Translations under genes and position numbers: made by a program
Notes under the pieces: generated by a model
What the model saw: only the letters and a program-made list of their open reading frames with translations
What the model was told of the DNA's origin: nothing
The model's database searches: none
Shown here: one piece after another, positions 48,336 through 56,385 of the stretch
Layout of the letters: the number at the start of each line of letters is the position of its first letter
Numbering within the stretch: position 1 is the first letter of the stretch
Source: JAJPKK01 sp963747835
Lineage (GTDB): Bacteria > Pseudomonadota > Alphaproteobacteria > Rhizobiales > Xanthobacteraceae
DNA: 64,000 nucleotides
Assembly: GCA_963747835.1 (NCBI GenBank)
Contig: CAVVGO010000005.1
Span: 2,480,001 to 2,544,000 of the forward strand
Reading direction: 5' to 3'

Positions 48336-48515
48336 TTGACCATCTCGCGGATCGCGATCTTGGCGGCCTGGTTGAGGTCCTCGTGGAAGCCCATGGTCAT
48401 GTAGTGGGTCGGCGTCTCCGCGCGCGGCCAGCCGGTGTGCATGCCTTTGTGCAGGATCACCTGGATCTCGCCCTTGAGCGAGGTTTCGACCGCCGACATG
48501 CGGACCTCGCCATTG
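48167..48515. repeat. Direct repeat R2, left copy (349 bases)
   Basis: Nearly identical to 52244-52592, the same length and orientation, starting CTCCTGCCACTTTGT. It contains the 3' flank and the last about 105 codons of the acetamidase-like gene. Left and right copies flank the restriction-modification and Fic genes. Confidence 0.85.
48194..48515 (-). pseudogene. Acetamidase/formamidase-family gene, broken copy B (C-terminal part only)
   Basis: About 106 residues remain: GEVRMSAVETSLKGEIQVIL, PTHYMTMGFHEDLNQAAKIA and the end GIHAMMPKAIFQK. The match to the complete gene stops abruptly at 48515, where restriction-module sequence begins. Non-functional. Confidence 0.88.
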
Positions 48516-48619
48516 CTATAGGCTTTCCGCACGGAAGGTCATCTCCGCACACGTAAAACGGAGCATCAAGTTACATGCTCTCGTTATGCGACAGCCGAAT
48601 CCGTGCTACTGCTGACGCC

Positions 48620-51600
48620 ATGACACCCCAAGAGTTCATAGAAAAATGGAAGCGCGCCGCGCTAACCGAGCGAGCCGCTGCCCATTCGCATTTTCTCGAT
48701 TTGTGCGCCCTGCTAGGCCACGACGATCCGGTCAAAGCCGACCCGACAGGAGAATGGTTCACGTTCGAGAAGGGCGTGACAAAAACCGGCGGCGGCGAGG
48801 GCTTTGCCGATGTTTGGAAGCGTGATTACTTTGCCTGGGAGTACAAAAAGAAAAAGCGCGATCTGAACGCCGCGCTCGATCAACTCGTCCGATACGCCGC
48901 AGCGTTGGAGAACCCGCCACTCCAAGTCGCATGTGATACCGATCGCTTTCTGATTCGCACGGCGTGGACGAATGCCGTTCCTAAGACGTATGAGCTCGCG
49001 CTAGAAGATCTCGCAGATCCGCAGAAGCTGGACATTCTGCACTCCGTCTTCTTTGATCCGGAAAAGCTCAGGCCAACAAAGACTCGCGCCAACCTCACAA
49101 AGGAGGCCGCTGACAAGTTCTCGACCATTGCGCTTCGTCTCGAAGGTCGCGGTACGCAGGAGGAGATTGCGCATTTCGTAAATCAACTTGTGTTCTGCTT
49201 TTTTGCAAACAGCAGGGATATCAGATTGCTGCCCGACGGTTTCTTTCCGAAGCTGCTGAAACGTGCGGCGGGAAATCCGGATAAGGCGCAGTACTATTTC
49301 AATCAATTGTTCGCCGCCATGGAGACAGGCGGCGAGTTTGACCTGACCGACATCGCTTGGTTCAATGGCGGCCTCTTTGATGGGCGCAAGGCATTGCCGC
49401 TCAACTCCGGGGACATTGGACTTTTGCAGGCCGCCGCCAGCCTGGACTGGAGTCAAATCGACCCGACCATCTTTGGCACCCTTTTCGAACGTTTCCTGGA
49501 CCCCGGCAAGCGCGCGCAGATTGGCGCCCATTACACCGATCCCGATAAGATCATGAGACTTATAGAGCCGACGGTCTTGCGCTTGCTGCGCCAGGAGTGG
49601 GCGGCCGCAAGAATTGAGATCGAAGGAGTTCTGTCCGGTGCAGTAACGCCGCCGGTGCGGGCAAAGACGCGGCGGCGTATGACGCCTTCAGAAGCCGCGG
49701 AGGAAGTGCGTTCGCGCTTTCTCGAACGTCTGCAGAAGGTGTCGAATTCTTGATCCGGCTTGCGGCTCAGGAAACTTTCTTTATCTGGCACTCCAGGGCG
49801 TGAAGGACATTGAGAACAAGGCAAACCTCGAATGCGAGGCGCTGGGCCTCGCCCCCCGTGCATTATTGGTCGGACCGGAGATCGTACATGGCGTTGAGAT
49901 CAACCCATTGGCTGCTGAGCTGGCCCGCACCACGATTTGGATCGGTGACATCCAATGGCGCCGGCGAAACGGCATCTATTCGGAGCCCCCGCCGATTCTG
50001 AGAAAGCTCGACGCAATTCAGCATCGCGACGCGATTCTTCAAAACGACTTTAGCCAAGACGCTATCGCGGCCTCCTGGCCGGCCGCGGAATTCATCGTCG
50101 GTAATCCGCCATTCCTGGGCGGCAAACTGATGCGCTCGCAACTGAAAGACGATTACGTCGAGGCCCTGTTCAGAGTCTACGACGGCCGGGTTCCAGCGGA
50201 GGCTGATCTGGTCACTTATTGGTTCGAAAAGGCCCGCCTTGAGGTGCGGAGCGGGCGCGCCAAGAGAGTGGGGCTCGTTGCGACCAACTCGATCCGAGGC
50301 GGCGCAAATCGCCGCGTCCTTGATCAAATCGCGAGCGAAGACCGCATTTTCGAGGCTTGGAGCGACGAGCCGTGGATAGTCGAAGGCGCCGCAGTGCGCG
50401 TTTCCCTCATTTGTTTCGGCGCTGCCGATGACGGGGCGATCTTGGATGGCCGGCCGGTTTCTCGCATCAATGCGGACCTCACGGCAGGCACGCTGGACCT
50501 CACCAAGGCCAAGCGCCTCGATGAGAACCTGAACGTCGCGTTTATGGGCGACACGAAAGGCGGCGCGTTTGACGTGCCAGGTGAACTCGCGCGTGCTTGG
50601 CTCCAGCTTCCGACAAACCCGAACGGCCGAGCCAACGCAGAGGTTTTGCGTCCATGGCGAAACGGTCAGGACATCACGCGGCGTTCCGCCGACAAATGGA
50701 TAATCGATTTCGGTTGGGAAATGTCGGAAAGGGAGGCCTCTCTTTTTGAAGCGCCCTTCGAATACATCAAACAACACGTCCTACCCGAAAGATCGAAGAA
50801 TCGGCGTGAGAGCTATCGAGTGAGATGGTGGCGCCATGTCGAACCAAGGCCGGCACTTCTTGCCAAATTGGCCCGGTCAAAGCGTTACATGGCGACTCCA
50901 AGGGTGGCAAAGCATCGACTGTTCGTTTGGCTGGATTGCACCGTATTGCCCGATTGCCAACTCATTGCCGTCGCGCGCGACGATGACACGACGTTCGGCA
51001 TTCTGCACTCGCGTTTTCACGAAACGTGGTCGTTGCGGCTAGGTACAAGCCTCGAGGACCGTCCGCGCTACACCCCGACCACCACATTCGAAACATTCCC
51101 GTTTCCCGAAGGTCTGACACCGATTTCCGCGCCAGATTATGCGGACAATCCCTGCGCACTGGCAATTGCGAACGCGGCGAGGCGCCTCGACCAACTGCGT
51201 CAACGCTGGCTCAATCCAGCGGACCTTGTGCGTATCGAGCCCGAGGTCGCGCCCAAATACCCAGACCGCATTCTGCCGAAAGATACTTCGGCAGGCGCAA
51301 TACTGCGCGAAAGGACCTTGACCAAACTTTACAACGAGCGCCCGCAATGGCTGATCGACGCCCATCGCGATCTCGATGTCGCGGTTGCGGCGGCCTACGG
51401 CTGGTCCGCCGACATTACGGATGAGCAGGCTCTTACCGAGCTGCTTGATCTCAATCTCGCGCGCGCCGGCGTTCCTACCGTACCTCCGGGTAAGGCCTAT
51501 GTGGTTGGGCGGGGAAACTTCGAGAAGATCAGCAAGGTTGAAGGTCTCGAACTGAGCACAGCCATGAAGCAAGCGTTCACCGAACTCGATCTCCAGGAGG

Positions 51601-51659
51601 AATCCGATAAAGACCGGCACCGCTCGATCGTGCGACGCCTAACGCAACCCATGCGGTAG
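48620..51659 (+). pseudogene. MmeI-like type IIL restriction-modification protein, one frameshift
   Basis: Two open frames (48620-49753 and about 49750-51659) together make a protein of about 1,010 residues, normal for this family. The start MTPQEFIEKWKRAALTERAA matches MmeI_N. The nuclease motif D64-x9-E74-Y-K76 is intact, the same spacing as in MmeI. DPACGSGNFLYLALQG (SAM-binding motif I) at about 49750-49797 and VGNPPFLGG (motif IV) at about 50100 define the adenine methyltransferase, followed by target-recognition and C-terminal parts. A base is missing near 49748-49752 (TTCTTGATCC where TTCTTGGATCC fits). One such enzyme both methylates and cuts. If the shift is real, it separates the nuclease from the methyltransferase. 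Confidence 0.85.
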
Positions 51660-51663
51660 GTCA

Positions 51664-52242
51664 ATGTATGAGACGGCGACAGACCCGTATTGTTATCCGG
51701 GCAGTACCGTTCTTAAAAACCGCTTCAATCTACAAACGAAATCCGAATTGGAGAGGTATGAAACGTTCATTTCCCACCAACGGGCTGGCGAGCCGCTGCC
51801 GATCGGTCGGTTGAGCTACACGCATTATCGGGCGATCCACCGGCATCTTTTTGGGGACATTTACCGATGGGCGGGGCGTGTCCGCACGGTACGGATAGCG
51901 AAGGGTGGTAATCCGTTTTGCTATCCGGAAAATATCGACCGCCAGATGCGTCGAATATTCGATTGGCTTGCAGATGAGAACGGCCTTCGCGATTTGGGCC
52001 CGGAGACATTCGCCAGAAAGGCGGCCCATTTTATTTCCGAACTCAATGCCATTCATCCGTTCCGGGAGGGGAACGGCAGAACACAAAACACCTTTTTGAT
52101 CATTCTTGCCGATCAGGCTGGGCATCCACTCGATCTGCAACGGCTCGATCCGCCTGCAATGATGCACGCGATGATTGCCAGTTTCAGCGGCGACGAAGCG
52201 CCGCTGACAAAATTACTGCTTCAGTTGATGAGGTCCCGGTGA
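51664..52242 (+). CDS. Fic-domain protein
   Basis: 192 residues. The start DPYCYPGSTVLKNRFNLQTK and FGDIYRWAGRVRTVRIAKGG are typical of Fic toxins that transfer AMP to target proteins. The catalytic motif is HPFREGNGRTQN from residue 131: the His, acidic residue and GNGR are kept, but the last Arg of HxFx(D/E)GNGRxxR is Asn. No inhibitory (S/T)xxxE(G/N) motif is obvious in the protein, and no small antitoxin gene is seen. It starts 5 bases after the restriction-modification stop, so the two genes are probably co-transcribed. Confidence 0.9.
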   Translation: MYETATDPYCYPGSTVLKNRFNLQTKSELERYETFISHQRAGEPLPIGRLSYTHYRAIHRHLFGDIYRWAGRVRTVRIAKGGNPFCYPENIDRQMRRIFDWLADENGLRDLGPETFARKAAHFISELNAIHPFREGNGRTQNTFLIILADQAGHPLDLQRLDPPAMMHAMIASFSGDEAPLTKLLLQLMRSR

Positions 52243-52243
52243 T

Positions 52244-52592
52244 CTCCTGCCACTTTGTCATTGCCCGCCCCTACTTCTGAAAGATCGCCTTCGGCATCAT
52301 GGCGTGGATGCCCTTGGTGCCGTCGACCACCTGGGTCACCATCAGGTCCATGGTGGCGCTGCACAGCATGTAGGCGTCGTCGCGCGAGATGCCCTTGGTG
52401 GCGGCGATAAAGTTGACCATTTCACGGATGGCGATCTTGGCAGCCTGGTTGAGGTCCTCGTGGAAGCCCATGGTCATGTAGTGGGTCGGCGTCTCCGCGC
52501 GCGGCCAGCCGGTGTGCATGCCCTTGTGCAGGATCACCTGGATCTCGCCCTTGAGCGAGGTTTCGACCGCCGACATGCCGACCTCGCCGTTG
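52244..52592. repeat. Direct repeat R2, right copy (349 bases)
   Basis: Right copy of the repeat at 48167-48515. It begins right after the Fic stop codon (TGA at 52240-52242) and forms the 3' third of the complete acetamidase-like gene. Confidence 0.85.
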
Positions 52593-53293
52593 CCCTGGGC
52601 GGCATGGCCGTCGCTGACCGAAAGGAGCGCACCGGCAACGTGGACCGGCAGGAACAGGCTGGTGCCGGGCAGGAGGTCGTGATTGTCCATGTTGCCGCCA
52701 TGGACGTTCGGCGGCCCAGGCAAAATGCGCCCCATGGAGGCCGGCGGCGCGACGCCGATGTCGCCCCAGAACGGGCGCGCCGGAATGACGATGCCGGGGG
52801 CGAAGTCGATGGTGTTGTGGTCGAGATCGAGCCACACCACGCGGTCGCGCGAATAGGGGAAATCTTCCGGCAGCGAGCCGCGACCGGCGCGCGTGCTCAT
52901 GGCGGCAATCGGCAGCCACAACTCGATCGACCTGATCTTCACCTCGATGGTGTCGCCGACCTCCGCGCCGCGCACGAAGATCGGCCCGTCCATGGTGTGG
53001 TCGCCGCGGCCATCGTCCGGCGCTGCCGCGAAGGCGGTGTAGAGTTCCTGGGGAATTTTCTCTTTCGCAACGCCGATGCTTTCGAAGTAGCGCGGGTTGC
53101 CGGTCGCGGTCCACAGCCGCACGATGTCGCCGGAATCGATCGTCAGCGCCGGCTTCTGCTTGGCGTCGTAGTAGCCGTAGACGACCGTATTGGGCGTCGG
53201 CTTGATCTCGTGAATGGTCTCGGCGGTTGCGGTGCCCGCAATGGCAAACGCAACGCAGGTGCCGAGACCGATGGTGATGCGCCGAAACGTCAT
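52271..53293 (-). CDS. Secreted acetamidase/formamidase-family protein (complete copy C)
   Basis: 340 residues. A signal peptide (TIGLGTCVAFAIAGTATAE) is followed by the FmdA_AmdA domain: HEIKPTPNTVVYGYYDAKQKP, DGPIFVRGAEVGDTIEVKI, IPARPFWGDIGVAPP, NVHGGNMDNHDLLPGTSLFLPVHVAGALLSVSDGHAAQGNGEV, and VETSLKGEIQVILHKG. The His/Asp positions that bind zinc in this family (GGNMDNHDL, DGHAAQGDGE-type) appear intact, with N replacing D in GNGEV. It hydrolyses small amides to acid and ammonia in relatives; a periplasmic location is unusual. It is the parent of copies A, B and the fragment at 34507. Confidence 0.9.
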   Translation of the reverse strand: MTFRRITIGLGTCVAFAIAGTATAETIHEIKPTPNTVVYGYYDAKQKPALTIDSGDIVRLWTATGNPRYFESIGVAKEKIPQELYTAFAAAPDDGRGDHTMDGPIFVRGAEVGDTIEVKIRSIELWLPIAAMSTRAGRGSLPEDFPYSRDRVVWLDLDHNTIDFAPGIVIPARPFWGDIGVAPPASMGRILPGPPNVHGGNMDNHDLLPGTSLFLPVHVAGALLSVSDGHAAQGNGEVGMSAVETSLKGEIQVILHKGMHTGWPRAETPTHYMTMGFHEDLNQAAKIAIREMVNFIAATKGISRDDAYMLCSATMDLMVTQVVDGTKGIHAMMPKAIFQK

Positions 53294-53868
53294 GATGTGC
53301 TCCCATGGTTCGGGTCGATGGGCCGACTGCGTGATCGCTTTCGCCGCCCCGTCGTGCCGCCGGCGAGCCTATCAAAAAATGGGTGCTGATCCGAATTGGT
53401 ATGTTGGGGCGAATTTCGTTCGCTGGTGGTCGCCGGGCTCGTCCCGGCCACCACGCTTAGGGGGAGCACAGTGCCCCGCTGATCGAGGTGTCCACCATGC
53501 CCCCGGCCTGAACAACGAGCCCGGCCGCGACCTACCAAAGGTCAACGGGAATCTGGTCCAGGCCGATCAAAAAATTCCGCCGCTACGCCGCATTCTCGTC
53601 ACCGGTTCATGCTAGGATTTTATTCCATGGCATGTCTTGGCCCCGATGGCCGTGGGACGACCGCCGCAGCCAAGGGTCGTTTACCGATGCGAAACCACGT
53701 CGTGGCGCGCCCCAGGAATGCCCCGCAACGTGCCGATTATCATCATGTTTCCGCCGCGGAGCGCCGCGTAGATGTTCAAGTCCACCGGGAGGACGCCTGC
53801 TCTTTCGCTGGGAACGGCGAGAGGGGTGTCACGCGCTACGGTGACCGCATTAGGTCTGGAAGTACCGA
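53294..53868. other. Intergenic region with a REP-like palindrome
   Basis: No supported gene in 575 bases. It contains the REP at 53427-53455 and must carry promoters for the divergent acetamidase and bamA-like genes. GGAAG lies six bases before the bamA start. Confidence 0.4.
53427..53455. repeat. REP palindrome
   Basis: GTGGTCGCCGGG at 53427-53438 pairs with CCCGGCCACCAC at 53444-53455 with one mismatch/bulge and a 5-base loop. The GGTCGCCGGGCTNGNCCCGGC type is widespread in Bradyrhizobium-like intergenic regions. Confidence 0.75.
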
Positions 53869-56316
53869 ATGGTTGGAAGCTTGCGAAATTCGCTGTTATT
53901 TTCCCTTTTGTCAGGGAAATGCGCGATCGACCGCGCAAGACCGGCGGGGGGGCGCGCGGTTGGGGCTTGGCGTTGCGCGTCGATGCTCGCTTTGGTTCTC
54001 TTCGCCGTCAGTTTCGGTTGCGGCGGCGCGATGGCGGCCGATGACGCGATCGTGGTCCAGGGAAACCGGCGCATCGATGCGGAGGCGATCCGCGGACACT
54101 TCAAGGCCAAGCCGGCCGAACGTCTCGACCCTGCCGCCATCAACGCGGCGCTCAAAGAGCTCTACGCTACCGGATTGTTCGACGACGTCAGGATCGTACC
54201 GTCCGGCGGGCACCTGATCGTCACCGTCGTCGAGGCGCCGACCATCGAGCACCTGCGTTTCGAGGGCAACAAGAAGGTCAAGGACCAGGACCTCCAAAAG
54301 GAGATCACGTCGGCGGCGCGCGGCCCCTTCACCAAGACCACCGTTCAAAATGACGTCGCCCGCCTCGTCGAACTCTATCACAAGAGCGGCCGCTACGCCG
54401 CGCAGGTGACGCCGAAGACCATCGCGCGCGGCGACGGGCGCGTCGACCTCGTGTTCGAGATCAAGGAGGGCGACAAGACCGGCGTGCAACGCATCGTATT
54501 CGCGGGCAGCCGATCGTTCGCCGACTCGCGGCTCAAGACCGTCATCAAGACCACCGAGTCCGGTTGGTTCGCGTTCCTCAAGACGAGCGACGTCTACGAT
54601 CCCGACCGTCTCGAAGCCGACGCGGATTTGCTGCGCCGCTTCTACGTCAAGAACGGCTTCGCCGATGTACGCGTGTCCGCCGCCGGCGTCTTCGATCCGG
54701 CGCAGAAGGGCTTCACGGTCACCTATTCGATCGACGAAGGCGACCGCTACAGGATCGCCGCCGTCGACATCACGTCCCGCCTCGAGACCGTCGACGGCAC
54801 GAGCCTTCGCGACGCTGTGAAAATTGCTCCGGGCGGCGTGTTCGACGGCGAGGCGGTGGACAGGGCCGTCGACAACATCACGCTGGCGCTGGGCAAGCGC
54901 GGCTACCCGTTCGCCGCCGTGCGCCCGCACCTGAGCCGCAACGCCGGCGCGAAGACGGTGGCGATCGCCTTCACGATCGACGATGGCGCGCACGAATACA
55001 TCGAGCGGATCGTGCTCCACGGCAATACGGTGACGCGCGACGAGGTGATCCGGCGCGAATTCGACCTCGCGGAGGGCGACGCCTACAACCGCGCGCTGGT
55101 GGAGCGGGCGCAGAAGCGGCTGCGGGCGCTCCCGATGTTCAAGACGGTGAACATCACGAGCGACAAAGGCTCGACCCCGGACCGCGTCGTTCTCAACGTG
55201 AACGTCGAAGAGAAACCGACCGGCAACCTCAATTTCTCCGGGGGCTACTCGACCTCCGCCGGCATCATCGGCGAGATCAGCGTCTCGGAGCAGAACCTGC
55301 TGGGCACCGGGCAGTACGTCAAGGTTTCCGCCACGCTCGGGCAATATCTGCGCGGCGGCTCGCTGAGCTTCGTGCGGCCGTATTTCCTAGACAATCGCAT
55401 GTCGCTCGGGGTCGACCTGTTCTACAAGGAGCAGCTCACCAACACCACGCAGTCGTACGGATCGACGACTTACGGCGCCGCCATCAAGCTCGATGCGCCG
55501 ATCGTCGACGGCCTGAACACGGAAGCGCGCTACTCGCTGGTGAACCAGAGCCTGTCGCTCAATCCGGCGCTGATGGACTGCTCGCCCGCCAATCCGCCGC
55601 CCGGATGTTTCGCCAACGGCGAGGCGTCGGCCGCCGTCAAGCAGGCCGTCCTCAACGGCGCGCAATGGGTGTCATCGGTCGGTTCGACGATCGCGTACAG
55701 CACGATCGACAATCCCAAGGATCCCCATGATGGCGTCCGCGCCGAATTCCGCCAGGATGTCGCCGGCCTCGGCGGCGGTGTGGATTATCTCAAAAGCACC
55801 GGCGACGTGCGCTATTACCATGACCTCGGCGACGGCGTTGTCGGCATGGTGCGCGGGCAAGGCGGCTTCGTCGATCCGTATGGCGGCCAAACGCTGCCGC
55901 TTATGAGCAGCATTTTTGGCGGCCCGCAGCTGGTGCGCGGTTTTGCGCCGAACGGGTTCGGGCCGCGCGATCTCACGCCCGGCACCACCCAGGACAACAT
56001 CGGCGGCAGCCAGTATTGGGCGAGCACCGCGGAACTGACGGCGCCGATCCCCGGGTTGCCGCCCGAGATCGCGCTCAGGGCAGGCGTGTTCGCCGACGCC
56101 GGCAGCGTCTGGGGCTATAAGGGCGCGACCTCGTTTCCGGCGCTTTCCCCGTCGCTGATGACGGTCGCCGACTCGCGCCAGGTGCGCTCCTCGGTCGGCT
56201 CCAGCTTGATCTGGGATTCGCCGTTCGGCGCGCTGCGCGTCGACTACGCCTATCCGACCAGCAAGACGAGCTACGACGTGACGCAGCGCCTGCACTTCGG
56301 CGTCGGCGGATTTTGA
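53869..56316 (+). CDS. bamA: Outer-membrane assembly factor BamA paralogue
   Basis: 815 residues from ATG 53869 (GGAAG six bases upstream); an ATG at 53983 starts a more usual signal peptide (MLALVLFAVSFGCGGAMAADD). About five POTRA domains cover residues 55-400 (AIVVQGNRRIDAEAIRGHF; EHLRFEGNKKVKDQDL). The 16-strand barrel follows, with FSGGYSTSAGIIGEISVSEQNLLG, the L6 motif LVRGFAPNGFGPRD, and a terminal Phe (LHFGVGGF). BamA inserts beta-barrel proteins. In Alphaproteobacteria the main bamA lies between rseP and lpxD; here it stands alone, so it is probably a second copy, perhaps for a subset of barrels. Confidence 0.9.
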   Translation: MVGSLRNSLLFSLLSGKCAIDRARPAGGRAVGAWRCASMLALVLFAVSFGCGGAMAADDAIVVQGNRRIDAEAIRGHFKAKPAERLDPAAINAALKELYATGLFDDVRIVPSGGHLIVTVVEAPTIEHLRFEGNKKVKDQDLQKEITSAARGPFTKTTVQNDVARLVELYHKSGRYAAQVTPKTIARGDGRVDLVFEIKEGDKTGVQRIVFAGSRSFADSRLKTVIKTTESGWFAFLKTSDVYDPDRLEADADLLRRFYVKNGFADVRVSAAGVFDPAQKGFTVTYSIDEGDRYRIAAVDITSRLETVDGTSLRDAVKIAPGGVFDGEAVDRAVDNITLALGKRGYPFAAVRPHLSRNAGAKTVAIAFTIDDGAHEYIERIVLHGNTVTRDEVIRREFDLAEGDAYNRALVERAQKRLRALPMFKTVNITSDKGSTPDRVVLNVNVEEKPTGNLNFSGGYSTSAGIIGEISVSEQNLLGTGQYVKVSATLGQYLRGGSLSFVRPYFLDNRMSLGVDLFYKEQLTNTTQSYGSTTYGAAIKLDAPIVDGLNTEARYSLVNQSLSLNPALMDCSPANPPPGCFANGEASAAVKQAVLNGAQWVSSVGSTIAYSTIDNPKDPHDGVRAEFRQDVAGLGGGVDYLKSTGDVRYYHDLGDGVVGMVRGQGGFVDPYGGQTLPLMSSIFGGPQLVRGFAPNGFGPRDLTPGTTQDNIGGSQYWASTAELTAPIPGLPPEIALRAGVFADAGSVWGYKGATSFPALSPSLMTVADSRQVRSSVGSSLIWDSPFGALRVDYAYPTSKTSYDVTQRLHFGVGGF

Positions 56317-56336
56317 GGTGTATCCTTTGAGGTGTG

Positions 56337-56378
56337 CCCGGGTGAAGGGACCGCAGAGCGGCACTCCCTTCACCCGGG
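56337..56378. terminator. Perfect 14-bp inverted repeat between convergent genes
   Basis: CCCGGGTGAAGGGA at 56337-56350 is exactly complementary to TCCCTTCACCCGGG at 56365-56378, with a 14-base loop. It lies between the ends of bamA and the PQQ dehydrogenase gene. No T-tract, but the long stem should stop or slow RNA polymerase from both sides. Confidence 0.7.
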
Positions 56379-56385
56379 TTACGGT

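Noticed and set aside
48575..48619. Earlier ATG for the restriction-modification gene
   Set aside because: The family begins with MTPQEFIxKW; the extra 15 residues are unlike it, and there is no better Shine-Dalgarno sequence upstream.
53911..55344. 477-residue minus-strand frame opposite bamA
   Set aside because: Shadow of the BamA coding sequence; no motifs and typical antisense composition.
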